In this document: positions 6,235 to 12,110 of the stretch, one piece after another
Layout of the letters: each line of letters begins with the position of its first letter
How positions within the stretch are numbered: position 1 is the first letter of the stretch
Origin: SHLJ01 sp041618535
GTDB lineage: Bacteria; Bacteroidota; Bacteroidia; Flavobacteriales; Flavobacteriaceae
DNA length: 12,568 bases
Direction of reading: 5' to 3'
NCBI GenBank assembly: GCA_041618535.1
Contig: JBFKFP010000078.1
Span: 1-12,568, forward strand
Translations under genes and position numbers: made by a program
The notes under the pieces: model-generated
The model's input: only the letters and a program-made list of their open reading frames with translations
What the model was told of the DNA's origin: nothing
Database searches by the model: none

Positions 6235-6831
6235 ATGATTTTTGAAACCGGATACCTCAGGCCAGAATTGAAGGATGCAGACATCCTTTACCACCCCAAT
6301 TTCTTCACAAAAGAGGAAGAATTCAGGCTTTTCAAAAAATTAAAAAAGGAAACACCCTGGATACAGGATGATATCAAGGTATTTGGCAAGATATACAAAC
6401 AACCGCGATTAACAGCCTTTTATGCCAATAACCAAAATACTTACACCTATTCGGGAATAACAATGCAACCGCTGCCATTCACAGATACATTGCTGGAAAT
6501 AAAAACCAAGATTGAGTCCTATTGCGAGGATCGATTTAGTAGTTGTTTAATCAATCTCTACCGTGACGGGCGGGACAGCAATGGCTGGCATGCCGATAAT
6601 GAAAAGGAGTTGGGACGGAATCCTGTTATCGCATCAGTTAGCTTCGGAGCCTCAAGATTATTCAAGATGAAACACCGTTATGAGAAAAGTTTGAAATTTG
6701 ATATGGTGCTTGAGCCGGGAAGCCTGTTGCTGATGAAAGGAACCACTCAGCAATTCTGGCTGCATCAGATTCCGAAGACTAAAAAAATGATTGATCCTCG
6801 GATCAATCTTACGTTCAGATACATAAAATAA
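6235..6831 (+). CDS. AlkB-like Fe(II)/2-oxoglutarate-dependent dioxygenase
   Basis: AlkB-type enzymes repair N-alkylated bases by oxidative demethylation using Fe(II), oxygen and 2-oxoglutarate. The 198-residue product has the whole double-stranded beta-helix signature: QPRLTAFYA (56-64), YSG (72-74), NLYRDGRDSNGWHAD (107-121) with iron ligands H119 and D121, IASVSFGASRLFKM (132-145), the third iron ligand H177 in WLHQIP, and RINLTFR (189-195) whose R189 and R195 would bind 2-oxoglutarate. The six-residue spacing of the arginines matches E. coli AlkB R204/R210. The length suits the shorter ALKBH2/3-like bacterial members. The ATG at 6235 is the only sensible start. A hairpin terminator follows directly. 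Confidence 0.93.
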   Translation: MIFETGYLRPELKDADILYHPNFFTKEEEFRLFKKLKKETPWIQDDIKVFGKIYKQPRLTAFYANNQNTYTYSGITMQPLPFTDTLLEIKTKIESYCEDRFSSCLINLYRDGRDSNGWHADNEKELGRNPVIASVSFGASRLFKMKHRYEKSLKFDMVLEPGSLLLMKGTTQQFWLHQIPKTKKMIDPRINLTFRYIK

Positions 6832-6834
6832 GAA

Positions 6835-6862
6835 GCCGAGTTCCCTCAAACTCGGCCTCTTT
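6835..6862 (+). terminator. Hairpin terminator after the AlkB-like gene
   Basis: GCCGAGTT (6835-6842) and AACTCGGC (6849-6856) form an 8-bp perfect stem with a 6-nt loop, followed by CTCTTT. It begins 3 nt after the stop codon. The T-run is short, so termination may be moderate. Confidence 0.75.
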
Positions 6863-7219
6863 AATTTGCTTTAATATTACGAAGTTAGATTTAGGGTCTC
6901 TAATATCAACAACATAATTGCAAATATTAATTAATTAATCCATTGAACTAAAAACTAAATTTTAGTACAATTCAAATGTAGAAATAAAATTCACTTCATC
7001 GATATACAACAATATTTATTCGACGTAATACACTTTTTTTTAACATTTATAGACTATAATCTCAAAAGGGGTAACAGTCACAGGTTTAATTATCCATTGC
7101 CATTTGGAATGACAAGGATGTTTTGATTAATTTCAAACCCTAAAATGTGGGGTTTTCAACAATATGGTATTCAATTTGTTAGTTGCATATTATTGAACGA
7201 TAAAAAAATTCTTTGAGGA
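6863..7219 (+). other. AT-rich intergenic region with no recognised gene
   Basis: About 357 bp between the AlkB terminator and the next gene hold no ORF of useful length on either strand. Two small inverted repeats are visible: ACTAAAA/TTTTAGT (6947-6953 and 6960-6966) and AAACCC/GGGTTT (7135-7140 and 7150-7155). TATTATTG (7188-7195) differs from the -7 consensus by one base, but no TTTG stands 19-20 nt upstream. The region must contain the promoter for the hydrolase at 7220, but I cannot place it. Confidence 0.6.
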
Positions 7220-8152
7220 ATGAAATACATAATAGCTGCATTGGTCACCGTTTTAATGATCAATTTCACGTCTGGTCAATCTGTTGATATCAAAACGGAA
7301 AATATCACAATCAACTCCTTTATTGAAGGAACTCTCCTTTTACCAAGGGTTGAAGAGAAACCTGTACTTGCGATAATAATAGGTGATTCAGGACCTACCG
7401 ACCGCGATGGCAACCAGAATTTCATGCAGAACAATGCTTTGAAAAAACTGGCCGAAGCCCTGAGCGCGGAGGGGTTGGCAACATTCCGTTATGACAAACG
7501 CATAGTAAAGCAAATAAGGCGCGGACAGGTTGATCCGGGTATAATGTTCGATGATTTTGTAGATGATGCCATTTCGGTATTTAAATATTTCAGGAAAACC
7601 GATGACTTTGCAAAAATCGTTTTTGTCGGTCATGGTCAGGGCAGTCTGGTAGGCCTTCTTGCTGCCGATTCGGGTGTAGATGGTATTATTTCAATTGCAG
7701 GTTCAGGCAAAACCATTGATGAGGTTATAATTGACCAGGTAGAGAAAACGGCACCCATGTTTACCGATGAAACCAAGGCCGCCTTCGAGATTATCAGAAA
7801 TGGACAAACCACTGCAGACTATCCAGAAGCCCTTGAATCGATTTTTAGTCTCGACCTCCAACCCTTTATGGCCAACTGGATGTCATACGAACCAGCAAAA
7901 GCCATGGCAGAAGTCAAGGTTCCCGTACTGATAATCTGTGGTACAAAAGATTTGCAGGTTTCAGAAGATGAGGCTAAAAACCTGAAGGATGCGAATAAAA
8001 GAGCTGAATTGGTCCTGATTGAAAACATGAATCATGTTTTCGCAATTATCAAGGGGGACGATCTTGAGAATTCAAAATCATATAATGAGTCATTCCGGCC
8101 TGTTCCGGAAAAGTTGAAGCAAGCGATCATGACCTTCATAAGCGGGCTTTAA
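7220..8152 (+). CDS. Secreted alpha/beta hydrolase-fold protein with a substituted nucleophile (probable pseudoenzyme)
   Basis: The 310-residue protein has a signal peptide (about 1-19, ending TSGQ) and the alpha/beta hydrolase fold of the COG1073-like group. The motifs present are GDSGPTDRDGN (55-65), FRYDKR (89-94), the nucleophile-elbow region VGHGQGSLVG (136-145), an acid D244 in GTKD, and H272 in MNH. The elbow should read GxSxG, but position 139 is glycine (GGT, 7634-7636) where the paralogue at 10931 has serine (S144, GHSQGS). In addition the oxyanion-side GSG motif of the paralogue is GDSG here. The acid and histidine are kept, so the fold is intact but classical ester or thioester hydrolysis is doubtful. 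The first in-frame ATG is used. An OMP gene follows 101 bp downstream. Confidence 0.88.
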   Translation: MKYIIAALVTVLMINFTSGQSVDIKTENITINSFIEGTLLLPRVEEKPVLAIIIGDSGPTDRDGNQNFMQNNALKKLAEALSAEGLATFRYDKRIVKQIRRGQVDPGIMFDDFVDDAISVFKYFRKTDDFAKIVFVGHGQGSLVGLLAADSGVDGIISIAGSGKTIDEVIIDQVEKTAPMFTDETKAAFEIIRNGQTTADYPEALESIFSLDLQPFMANWMSYEPAKAMAEVKVPVLIICGTKDLQVSEDEAKNLKDANKRAELVLIENMNHVFAIIKGDDLENSKSYNESFRPVPEKLKQAIMTFISGL

Positions 8153-8253
8153 TTCGAGTCTTTATCGAAAAAATAATCGTTTTGTCCTGAAATTATTCAG
8201 ATGTTTCAGAAATTAACTTACATTTTACCCCTGTTTAAGCCAAATCAAAAACA

Positions 8254-8979
8254 TTGAAAATCAATAATCTACTTGGGTTAGTCGCCTTTCTCTTCATCAG
8301 TATTTGTCCTGCACAGGAATATGCCATAGGCGTTCGAGGAGGATTCAATAATTACACAATCGGTGATATCAATTCCAGGGGTGGTTCTATAGCCGCCGGA
8401 AGACCCGACGAATTATTCAGTCCTAAAAAAAATCTTGGATTTCAATTCGGAGGCTATTTAAATGTAAGCTTCGGTAAGTTTTTTGTTCAGCCTGAACTGA
8501 ATTACCTTTCAGCAGAGAACACTTACGAATTTCCGAATAAGGATGCAAAATGGACTACTTCAAAGATTGAATTACCTATACTTGCAGGTTACCAGATCTT
8601 TGATCCTGTATCGATTTATGTTGGTCCGCTATTTAATTTTTACGGTGATACCGAATTGGAAGGCGTCCAGGTAACCAGCTTCAGTGACGGTGGACCGGAT
8701 CATGAAAAAAGCACAGTTAATATAGCTTTTGGTGTCATGGTAAAATGGAAAAGATTGGGACTTGATCTGAGGTATGAAATGGGGTCTACTGAAACAGAGG
8801 AGGAATTACTCGATATTAACAATTCGGCCTATGGGGTTAACCTGGCCGATCTTAGGTCCTATAAACCAAATATCATAAGTTTAAGCCTGACAGTGGATAT
8901 TTTCCGTACCGATACAGAAGATATTGGCGGTTTCTTTTCAGGCCTTTTCAGGGGCAATAAATGTTACTGCCCTTACTAA
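8254..8979 (+). CDS. Outer-membrane beta-barrel protein (OMP_b-brl_2/PorT-like)
   Basis: The 241-residue protein starts at TTG (8254): the signal peptide begins directly after it (KINNLLGLVAFLFISICPAQ, cleavage after Q21) and no ATG is suitably placed. The mature part alternates hydrophobic and polar residues with repeated aromatic/glycine strands (YAIGVRGGFNNY, FQFGGYLNVSFGKFFVQPELNY, ELPILAGYQ, SIYVGPLFNF, FGVMVKWKRLGLDLRYEMG, SLSLTVDIF), as in small eight-stranded barrels of the Bacteroidota outer membrane. It probably spans the outer membrane; ligand or function is unknown. After the last strand (about 216) an unusual 25-residue tail rich in glycine and phenylalanine ends in KCYCPY, with a CxC pair, rather than ending in an aromatic barrel strand. 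A strong terminator follows. Confidence 0.85.
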   Translation: MKINNLLGLVAFLFISICPAQEYAIGVRGGFNNYTIGDINSRGGSIAAGRPDELFSPKKNLGFQFGGYLNVSFGKFFVQPELNYLSAENTYEFPNKDAKWTTSKIELPILAGYQIFDPVSIYVGPLFNFYGDTELEGVQVTSFSDGGPDHEKSTVNIAFGVMVKWKRLGLDLRYEMGSTETEEELLDINNSAYGVNLADLRSYKPNIISLSLTVDIFRTDTEDIGGFFSGLFRGNKCYCPY

Positions 8980-9007
8980 AGCAAATTTTACTCATCCAGA
9001 AAGAACT

Positions 9008-9043
9008 AAAAAAGCATTGGGAACACACGCCCAATGCTTTTTT
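9008..9043 (+). terminator. Strong, probably bidirectional Rho-independent terminator
   Basis: An A-tract plus GCATTGGG (9008-9021) pairs with CCCAATGC plus a T-tract (9030-9043): a 14-bp perfect stem with an 8-nt loop. The U-tract on both strands means it can stop transcripts from either side. It isolates the OMP gene from the SPFH operon. Confidence 0.93.
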
Positions 9044-9140
9044 ACTTACTAACCAACCAAAAAAATTATAATCTCTGTAAATGAATGAACAAATTACATA
9101 GAAAAATTATACAAGTACCATGCCAAAAAAGATGAAATTA

Positions 9141-9172
9141 TTTGGAGATTTCAGATAAACTATATATCTTTA
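9141..9172 (+). promoter_or_regulatory. Bacteroidota sigma-A promoter of the SPFH operon
   Basis: TTTG (9141-9144), a 20-nt spacer and TATCTTTA (9165-9172) match TTTG-N19/20-TAnnTTTG except for the last base. The expected transcription start is about 9179, giving a leader of about 30 nt before the ATG at 9209. No other consensus promoter is evident within the following 2.8 kb of tightly packed genes. Confidence 0.65.
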
Positions 9173-9192
9173 TGATATCATTTTAATATCAT
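9172..9192. promoter_or_regulatory. Operator-like palindrome over the predicted start of the SPFH operon
   Basis: ATGATAT (9172-9178) and ATATCAT (9186-9192) are perfect inverted repeats 7 nt apart; the left arm continues into a 10-bp palindrome ATGATATCAT (9172-9181), and a third half-site TTATCAT (9204-9210) overlaps the start codon. Several half-sites over a transcription start are typical of repressor binding. The Arc-like protein encoded at the end of the operon is a possible ligand (inference). AT-rich DNA raises the chance of a coincidence. Confidence 0.5.
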
Positions 9193-9208
9193 ATTAAATT
9201 ATTTTATC

Positions 9209-10075
9209 ATGAAACGACAAGAAGAACGAAGCATGGTTCCCACCAACGGCTATTTGATGCTGGTTGTTTTCCTAATCCTGTTCGGAGGTGGAATATATTT
9301 GCTGATATCCCAGCAAAATCCCTGGTATATCGTGGCTATAATAGCGGCTATTATCATCGGACTCGGGTTTATTATGGTGCAGCCAAATAATTCGAGGGTA
9401 TTACTGCTTTTTGGCGAGTATATCGGTTCTGTAAAACAGAATGGTTTTTATTGGGTTAACCCTTTCTACACCAAGAAAAAAATCTCACTCCGCGCCAGTA
9501 ACTTCGACAGTGAGCGTTTAAAGGTGAACGATAAATTGGGAAACCCTATCATGATCAGTACAATCCTCGTGTGGCGTGTGCTTGACACATATAAAGCAGC
9601 TTTTGATGTTGATAATTACGAGAATTTTGTCCGGGTTCAAACCGATGCTGCAGTGCGAAAATTGGCAAGCATGTATCCCTATGATAACTTCGCCGATGAT
9701 GGGCATGAAGAAGACATCACACTACGATCTAGTGTGAACGAGGTAAGTGAGACCCTCGAAAAGGAAATTGAAGAGCGGTTGAAGATTGCCGGAATAGAGG
9801 TCCTGGAGGCACGTATCGGTTACCTTGCCTATGCTCAGGAGATCGCCAATGCCATGCTTAAACGACAGCAAGCTACGGCCATAGTTGCCGCAAGGCATAA
9901 AATTGTAGAGGGGGCAGTAAGCATGGTGGAAATGGCACTTTATGAACTCAACAAAAAAGAATTGCTTGAACTGGATGAAGAGCGAAAAGCCGCCATGGTA
10001 AGCAACCTCATGGTGATTCTTTGCGGTGACAAAGATGCCTCTCCTATTGTAAACGCAGGAACCCTTAACACATAA
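9209..10075 (+). CDS. SPFH/band 7 (flotillin-like) membrane protein
   Basis: SPFH proteins form membrane-anchored oligomers that organise membrane microdomains or control proteases. The 288-residue protein has two N-terminal membrane segments (about 15-34 and 38-56), followed by an SPFH domain (about 57-225) with the typical NSRVLLLFGEYIGSVKQNGFYWVNPF-like entry, DKLGNPIMISTILVWRV and the EVLEARIGYLAYAQEIANAML region. A C-terminal helical part (226-288) has GAVSMVEMAL and LDEERKAAMVSNLMVILCGDK, ending in VNAGTLNT. To my knowledge this C-terminus marks an SPFH subfamily that is often encoded next to a small Arc-type DNA-binding protein, as here at 11874. It is the first gene of a six-gene operon; the next gene starts 3 nt after its stop. 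Confidence 0.92.
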   Translation: MKRQEERSMVPTNGYLMLVVFLILFGGGIYLLISQQNPWYIVAIIAAIIIGLGFIMVQPNNSRVLLLFGEYIGSVKQNGFYWVNPFYTKKKISLRASNFDSERLKVNDKLGNPIMISTILVWRVLDTYKAAFDVDNYENFVRVQTDAAVRKLASMYPYDNFADDGHEEDITLRSSVNEVSETLEKEIEERLKIAGIEVLEARIGYLAYAQEIANAMLKRQQATAIVAARHKIVEGAVSMVEMALYELNKKELLELDEERKAAMVSNLMVILCGDKDASPIVNAGTLNT

Positions 10076-10078
10076 ACA

Positions 10079-10249
10079 ATGAACAAAAAACAGATATACA
10101 GCATCGCCATTGGTAGTGCAATGGGCACAAGTGTTGGTGTTACCATCGGGGCAGTGATAAATAAAGTTGCCATGGGAATAGTTGCAGGTTCGATAATAGG
10201 CATCTTCCTTGGTGTAATAATTGCTGTTATATTTTTGAAAGAAGATTAA
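10079..10249 (+). CDS. 56-residue glycine-rich membrane peptide
   Basis: This small ORF fills the space between the SPFH gene (3-nt gap) and the next gene (22-nt gap) on the same strand. The product begins MNKKQIYS and then has two hydrophobic segments with small-residue spacing (about 8-27 with GSAMGTSVGVTIG, and 32-53 with GIVAGSIIGIFLG), ending KED. The repeated Gly/Ser/Ala four residues apart suggests close helix packing (a glycine-zipper-like hairpin in the inner membrane). I know no named family; a role as a partner of the SPFH protein is plausible from position only. The alternative, non-coding spacer, is unlikely given the tight spacing and membrane-like composition. Confidence 0.75.
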   Translation: MNKKQIYSIAIGSAMGTSVGVTIGAVINKVAMGIVAGSIIGIFLGVIIAVIFLKED

Positions 10250-10271
10250 CCGAAATCATAATTTCATATTT

Positions 10272-10430
10272 ATGAAGGAGTATAAAGTAGTAAGCCCAAA
10301 ACTGGGTCTGAGCAAGCGAAACGAAAAACTGGAAGTCCTGCTCAATCAGCATGCACGAGAGGGATGGCGACTTAAACATATTGCTCAAAGCGCCCATTTT
10401 TTAGTCTTTGAACGAGACAAGAATCGTTAG
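10272..10430 (+). CDS. DUF4177-like 52-residue protein
   Basis: The short product begins MKEYKVVSPK, continues with LEVLLNQHAREGWRLKHIAQS and ends with AHFLVFERDK. A first strand with YKVV, a helix containing LLN, the EGW motif and a final strand ending in FER make up the DUF4177 pattern (function unknown; small alpha/beta protein, probably cytoplasmic). The ATG lies 22 nt after the previous stop, and the next gene starts 3 nt after this stop, so it belongs to the operon. DUF4177 proteins commonly occur beside membrane genes, which fits here, but no biochemical role is known to me. Confidence 0.82.
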   Translation: MKEYKVVSPKLGLSKRNEKLEVLLNQHAREGWRLKHIAQSAHFLVFERDKNR

Positions 10431-10433
10431 AAA

Positions 10434-10934
10434 ATGGATCGGCCTAAGATTAATGTACCCTATGAACAATCAGACCTGTTAATCGAATTGATTAACATCA
10501 CCCTGCTTGTCCTTATATGGGGCTTTACCCTTGTCAACTACCAAGAACTGCCTGAAACTATCCCTGTCCATTTCAACGCGGTGGGAGATCCGGATGATTT
10601 CGGTCACAGGAATACAGTATGGTTACTTCCTGCAATCGCGACCTTCGTATTCTTATTGATGTTTCTTCTGAATCGTTATCCGCATCTGCATAATTACACG
10701 GTTAATATAACTGAAACAAACGCCTTAATAAATTATCGGTTAAGCACCAGAGTGCTTCGTTACATGAACCTGTTCTGTATGATTCTCTTCAGTGTTCTTG
10801 TTTATGAGGTCCTTGCGATGTCGACGGGGAAGCAGGCAAAGATCCTTGGGGTAGAATTTATTCTAGTGTCAATCGTGGTGCCTTTTGGGATCGTTATATA
10901 TGCCTTTATAAAGCAAAAACAAATAAACAAATGA
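10434..10934 (+). CDS. DUF1648-domain membrane protein (SdpI-like N-terminal half)
   Basis: The 166-residue protein has four predicted membrane helices (about 16-35, 62-80, 108-128 and 138-159). Between the first two lies the DUF1648 signature LPETIPVHFNAVGDPDDFG (39-57) followed by WLLP (63-66). DUF1648 is the N-terminal domain of SdpI, the immunity and signalling protein against the SdpC toxin in Bacillus, and also occurs alone in many membrane proteins of unknown role; the C-terminal SdpI domain is absent here. It sits 3 nt after the DUF4177 gene and overlaps the next start by 4 bp (ATGA), so coupling with the downstream hydrolase is likely. Confidence 0.88.
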   Translation: MDRPKINVPYEQSDLLIELINITLLVLIWGFTLVNYQELPETIPVHFNAVGDPDDFGHRNTVWLLPAIATFVFLLMFLLNRYPHLHNYTVNITETNALINYRLSTRVLRYMNLFCMILFSVLVYEVLAMSTGKQAKILGVEFILVSIVVPFGIVIYAFIKQKQINK

Positions 10935-11872
10935 GACAGATGGCTTATTTACTTATGATTCTTGTCTCGATTTCTTTTCAATTGAGCGCCCAGGATGATA
11001 TCAATACCGAAGAATTAATCATTTACAACGATAGCATTCAACTTCCGGGCATCTTGAGTTTTCAGCCTGGGACAGATAAACAGCCTTTAGCCATTTTTAT
11101 ACAGGGATCTGGTAATCCTGACCGGAATGGAAATCAATTGGGAATGAATATTAAGGCTAATTATATCAAGCAGTTGGCAGAGTCTCTTTACGGCAATGGC
11201 ATAGCAATGTTTCGTTTTGACAAGCGGAATGTCCCGACCGTGAATCACAAATTCATCTTATCCGACTACAGGTTTGACCACCTGGTTGACGATGCAAGAA
11301 CAATTATCCGGCATTTTAAGGCAGATGAAAGATTTGGTCCACTTATAGTCATCGGGCACAGCCAGGGTTCTCTGGTCGGAATGTTGTCTGCTGATGCCGG
11401 CACAGATCGTTTTATTTCACTTGCCGGGCTGAGCAAGCCTGCAGATGAAGCCATTGTATGGCAAATCAGCAAACAAAATGAAAGTTTGTCAAAAGTTGCA
11501 GAAGCCCACTTCAACGAACTTAGGGAGACCGACAGTATTAAACAGATGAATCCGTTTCTGGCCCCTATTTTCGCTCCGGTTAATCGGCCATTTTTAAAGA
11601 ATTATATTCAGTACGATCCCAGCAAAGAAATCGGTGCACTAAGCATCCCGGTATTGATTATAAATGGAGATAAAGATATTCAGGTTACCCCGGAAGATGC
11701 CGAACTTTTACACCGGGCTAAAGAAGATTCAGAAATAAAGATAATTCCGGGTATGAATCACGTCCTGAAGCATATTGAAAATGACGATGACAACATGAAA
11801 TCCTACTATTCTGAAGACTTCCCCGTATCTGAACAACTTATTGAGATAATTACAGCATTTATAAAGAGTTGA
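10931..11872 (+). CDS. Secreted alpha/beta hydrolase (COG1073-like) with intact triad
   Basis: The 313-residue protein has a signal peptide (1-20, cleavage after LSAQ), an oxyanion-side QGSGNPDRNGN motif, FRFDKR, a proper nucleophile elbow IGHSQGSLVG with S144, an acid in GDKD (D249) and the histidine H277 in MNH. It should therefore be an active serine esterase, thioesterase or peptidase exported to the periplasm; the substrate is unknown. It is clearly paralogous to the protein at 7220, sharing the same motifs, length and end structure. The start overlaps the DUF1648 stop (ATGA) and the next gene begins 1 nt after its stop. A second Met at codon 4 would leave the signal peptide intact. Its place in an SPFH operon suggests work on lipids or envelope material (inference). 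Confidence 0.9.
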   Translation: MRQMAYLLMILVSISFQLSAQDDINTEELIIYNDSIQLPGILSFQPGTDKQPLAIFIQGSGNPDRNGNQLGMNIKANYIKQLAESLYGNGIAMFRFDKRNVPTVNHKFILSDYRFDHLVDDARTIIRHFKADERFGPLIVIGHSQGSLVGMLSADAGTDRFISLAGLSKPADEAIVWQISKQNESLSKVAEAHFNELRETDSIKQMNPFLAPIFAPVNRPFLKNYIQYDPSKEIGALSIPVLIINGDKDIQVTPEDAELLHRAKEDSEIKIIPGMNHVLKHIENDDDNMKSYYSEDFPVSEQLIEIITAFIKS

Positions 11873-11873
11873 T

Positions 11874-12056
11874 ATGGCAAAGAAGAAGGCTTTCGCTTTG
11901 CGAGTGAATGAGGAGACCTTAAAAGCTATTGAAAAATGGGCAGAGGATGAATTTCGCAGTACCAATGGCCAAATAGAATGGATGCTGATGAAAAGCCTTA
12001 AAGAAGCCAAGCGATATCCCTCGAAATCTAAAAAAAATCCTAAAAATACGACATAA
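11874..12056 (+). CDS. Arc-type ribbon-helix-helix DNA-binding protein
   Basis: The 60-residue product starts with a lysine-rich arm and a beta strand (KAFALRVN, about 5-12), helix A (EETLKAIEKWAEDEF, 13-27), a turn RSTNG and helix B (QIEWMLMKSLKEA), followed by a basic, serine/lysine-rich tail. This is the Arc/MetJ-like fold that dimerises and reads DNA through the paired strands. Small proteins of this kind, sometimes annotated as HicB-like antitoxins, are commonly paired with SPFH genes. No toxin partner is seen here, so a toxin-antitoxin call is not supported. It begins 1 nt after the hydrolase stop and closes the operon. It may bind the palindrome at 9172-9192 and autoregulate the operon (inference). 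Confidence 0.87.
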   Translation: MAKKKAFALRVNEETLKAIEKWAEDEFRSTNGQIEWMLMKSLKEAKRYPSKSKKNPKNTT

Positions 12057-12080
12057 TGAAGCTTGTTAGGATTATATCTT

Positions 12081-12088
12081 TAATTTTG
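12081..12088 (+). promoter_or_regulatory. Possible -7 element for the CBM9/DUF5916 gene
   Basis: TAATTTTG matches the Bacteroidota TAnnTTTG -7 element exactly and lies 22 nt before the proposed TTG start at 12111. The upstream half is weak: a TTG at 12063-12065 is only 15 nt away instead of 19-20. It could give the downstream gene its own transcript apart from the SPFH operon. Confidence 0.35.
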
Positions 12089-12110
12089 CCGTTCACTAAC
12101 ATCAGCCAGA

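Noticed and set aside
6947..6966. Inverted repeat ACTAAAA/TTTTAGT as terminator or small RNA
   Set aside because: No T-run follows, the stem is A/T only, and such repeats are expected by chance in this AT-rich spacer.
11874..12056. Toxin-antitoxin module with the Arc-like protein as antitoxin
   Set aside because: No HicA-, RelE- or PIN-like toxin gene is adjacent; the neighbours are the hydrolase and a secreted CBM9-like protein.
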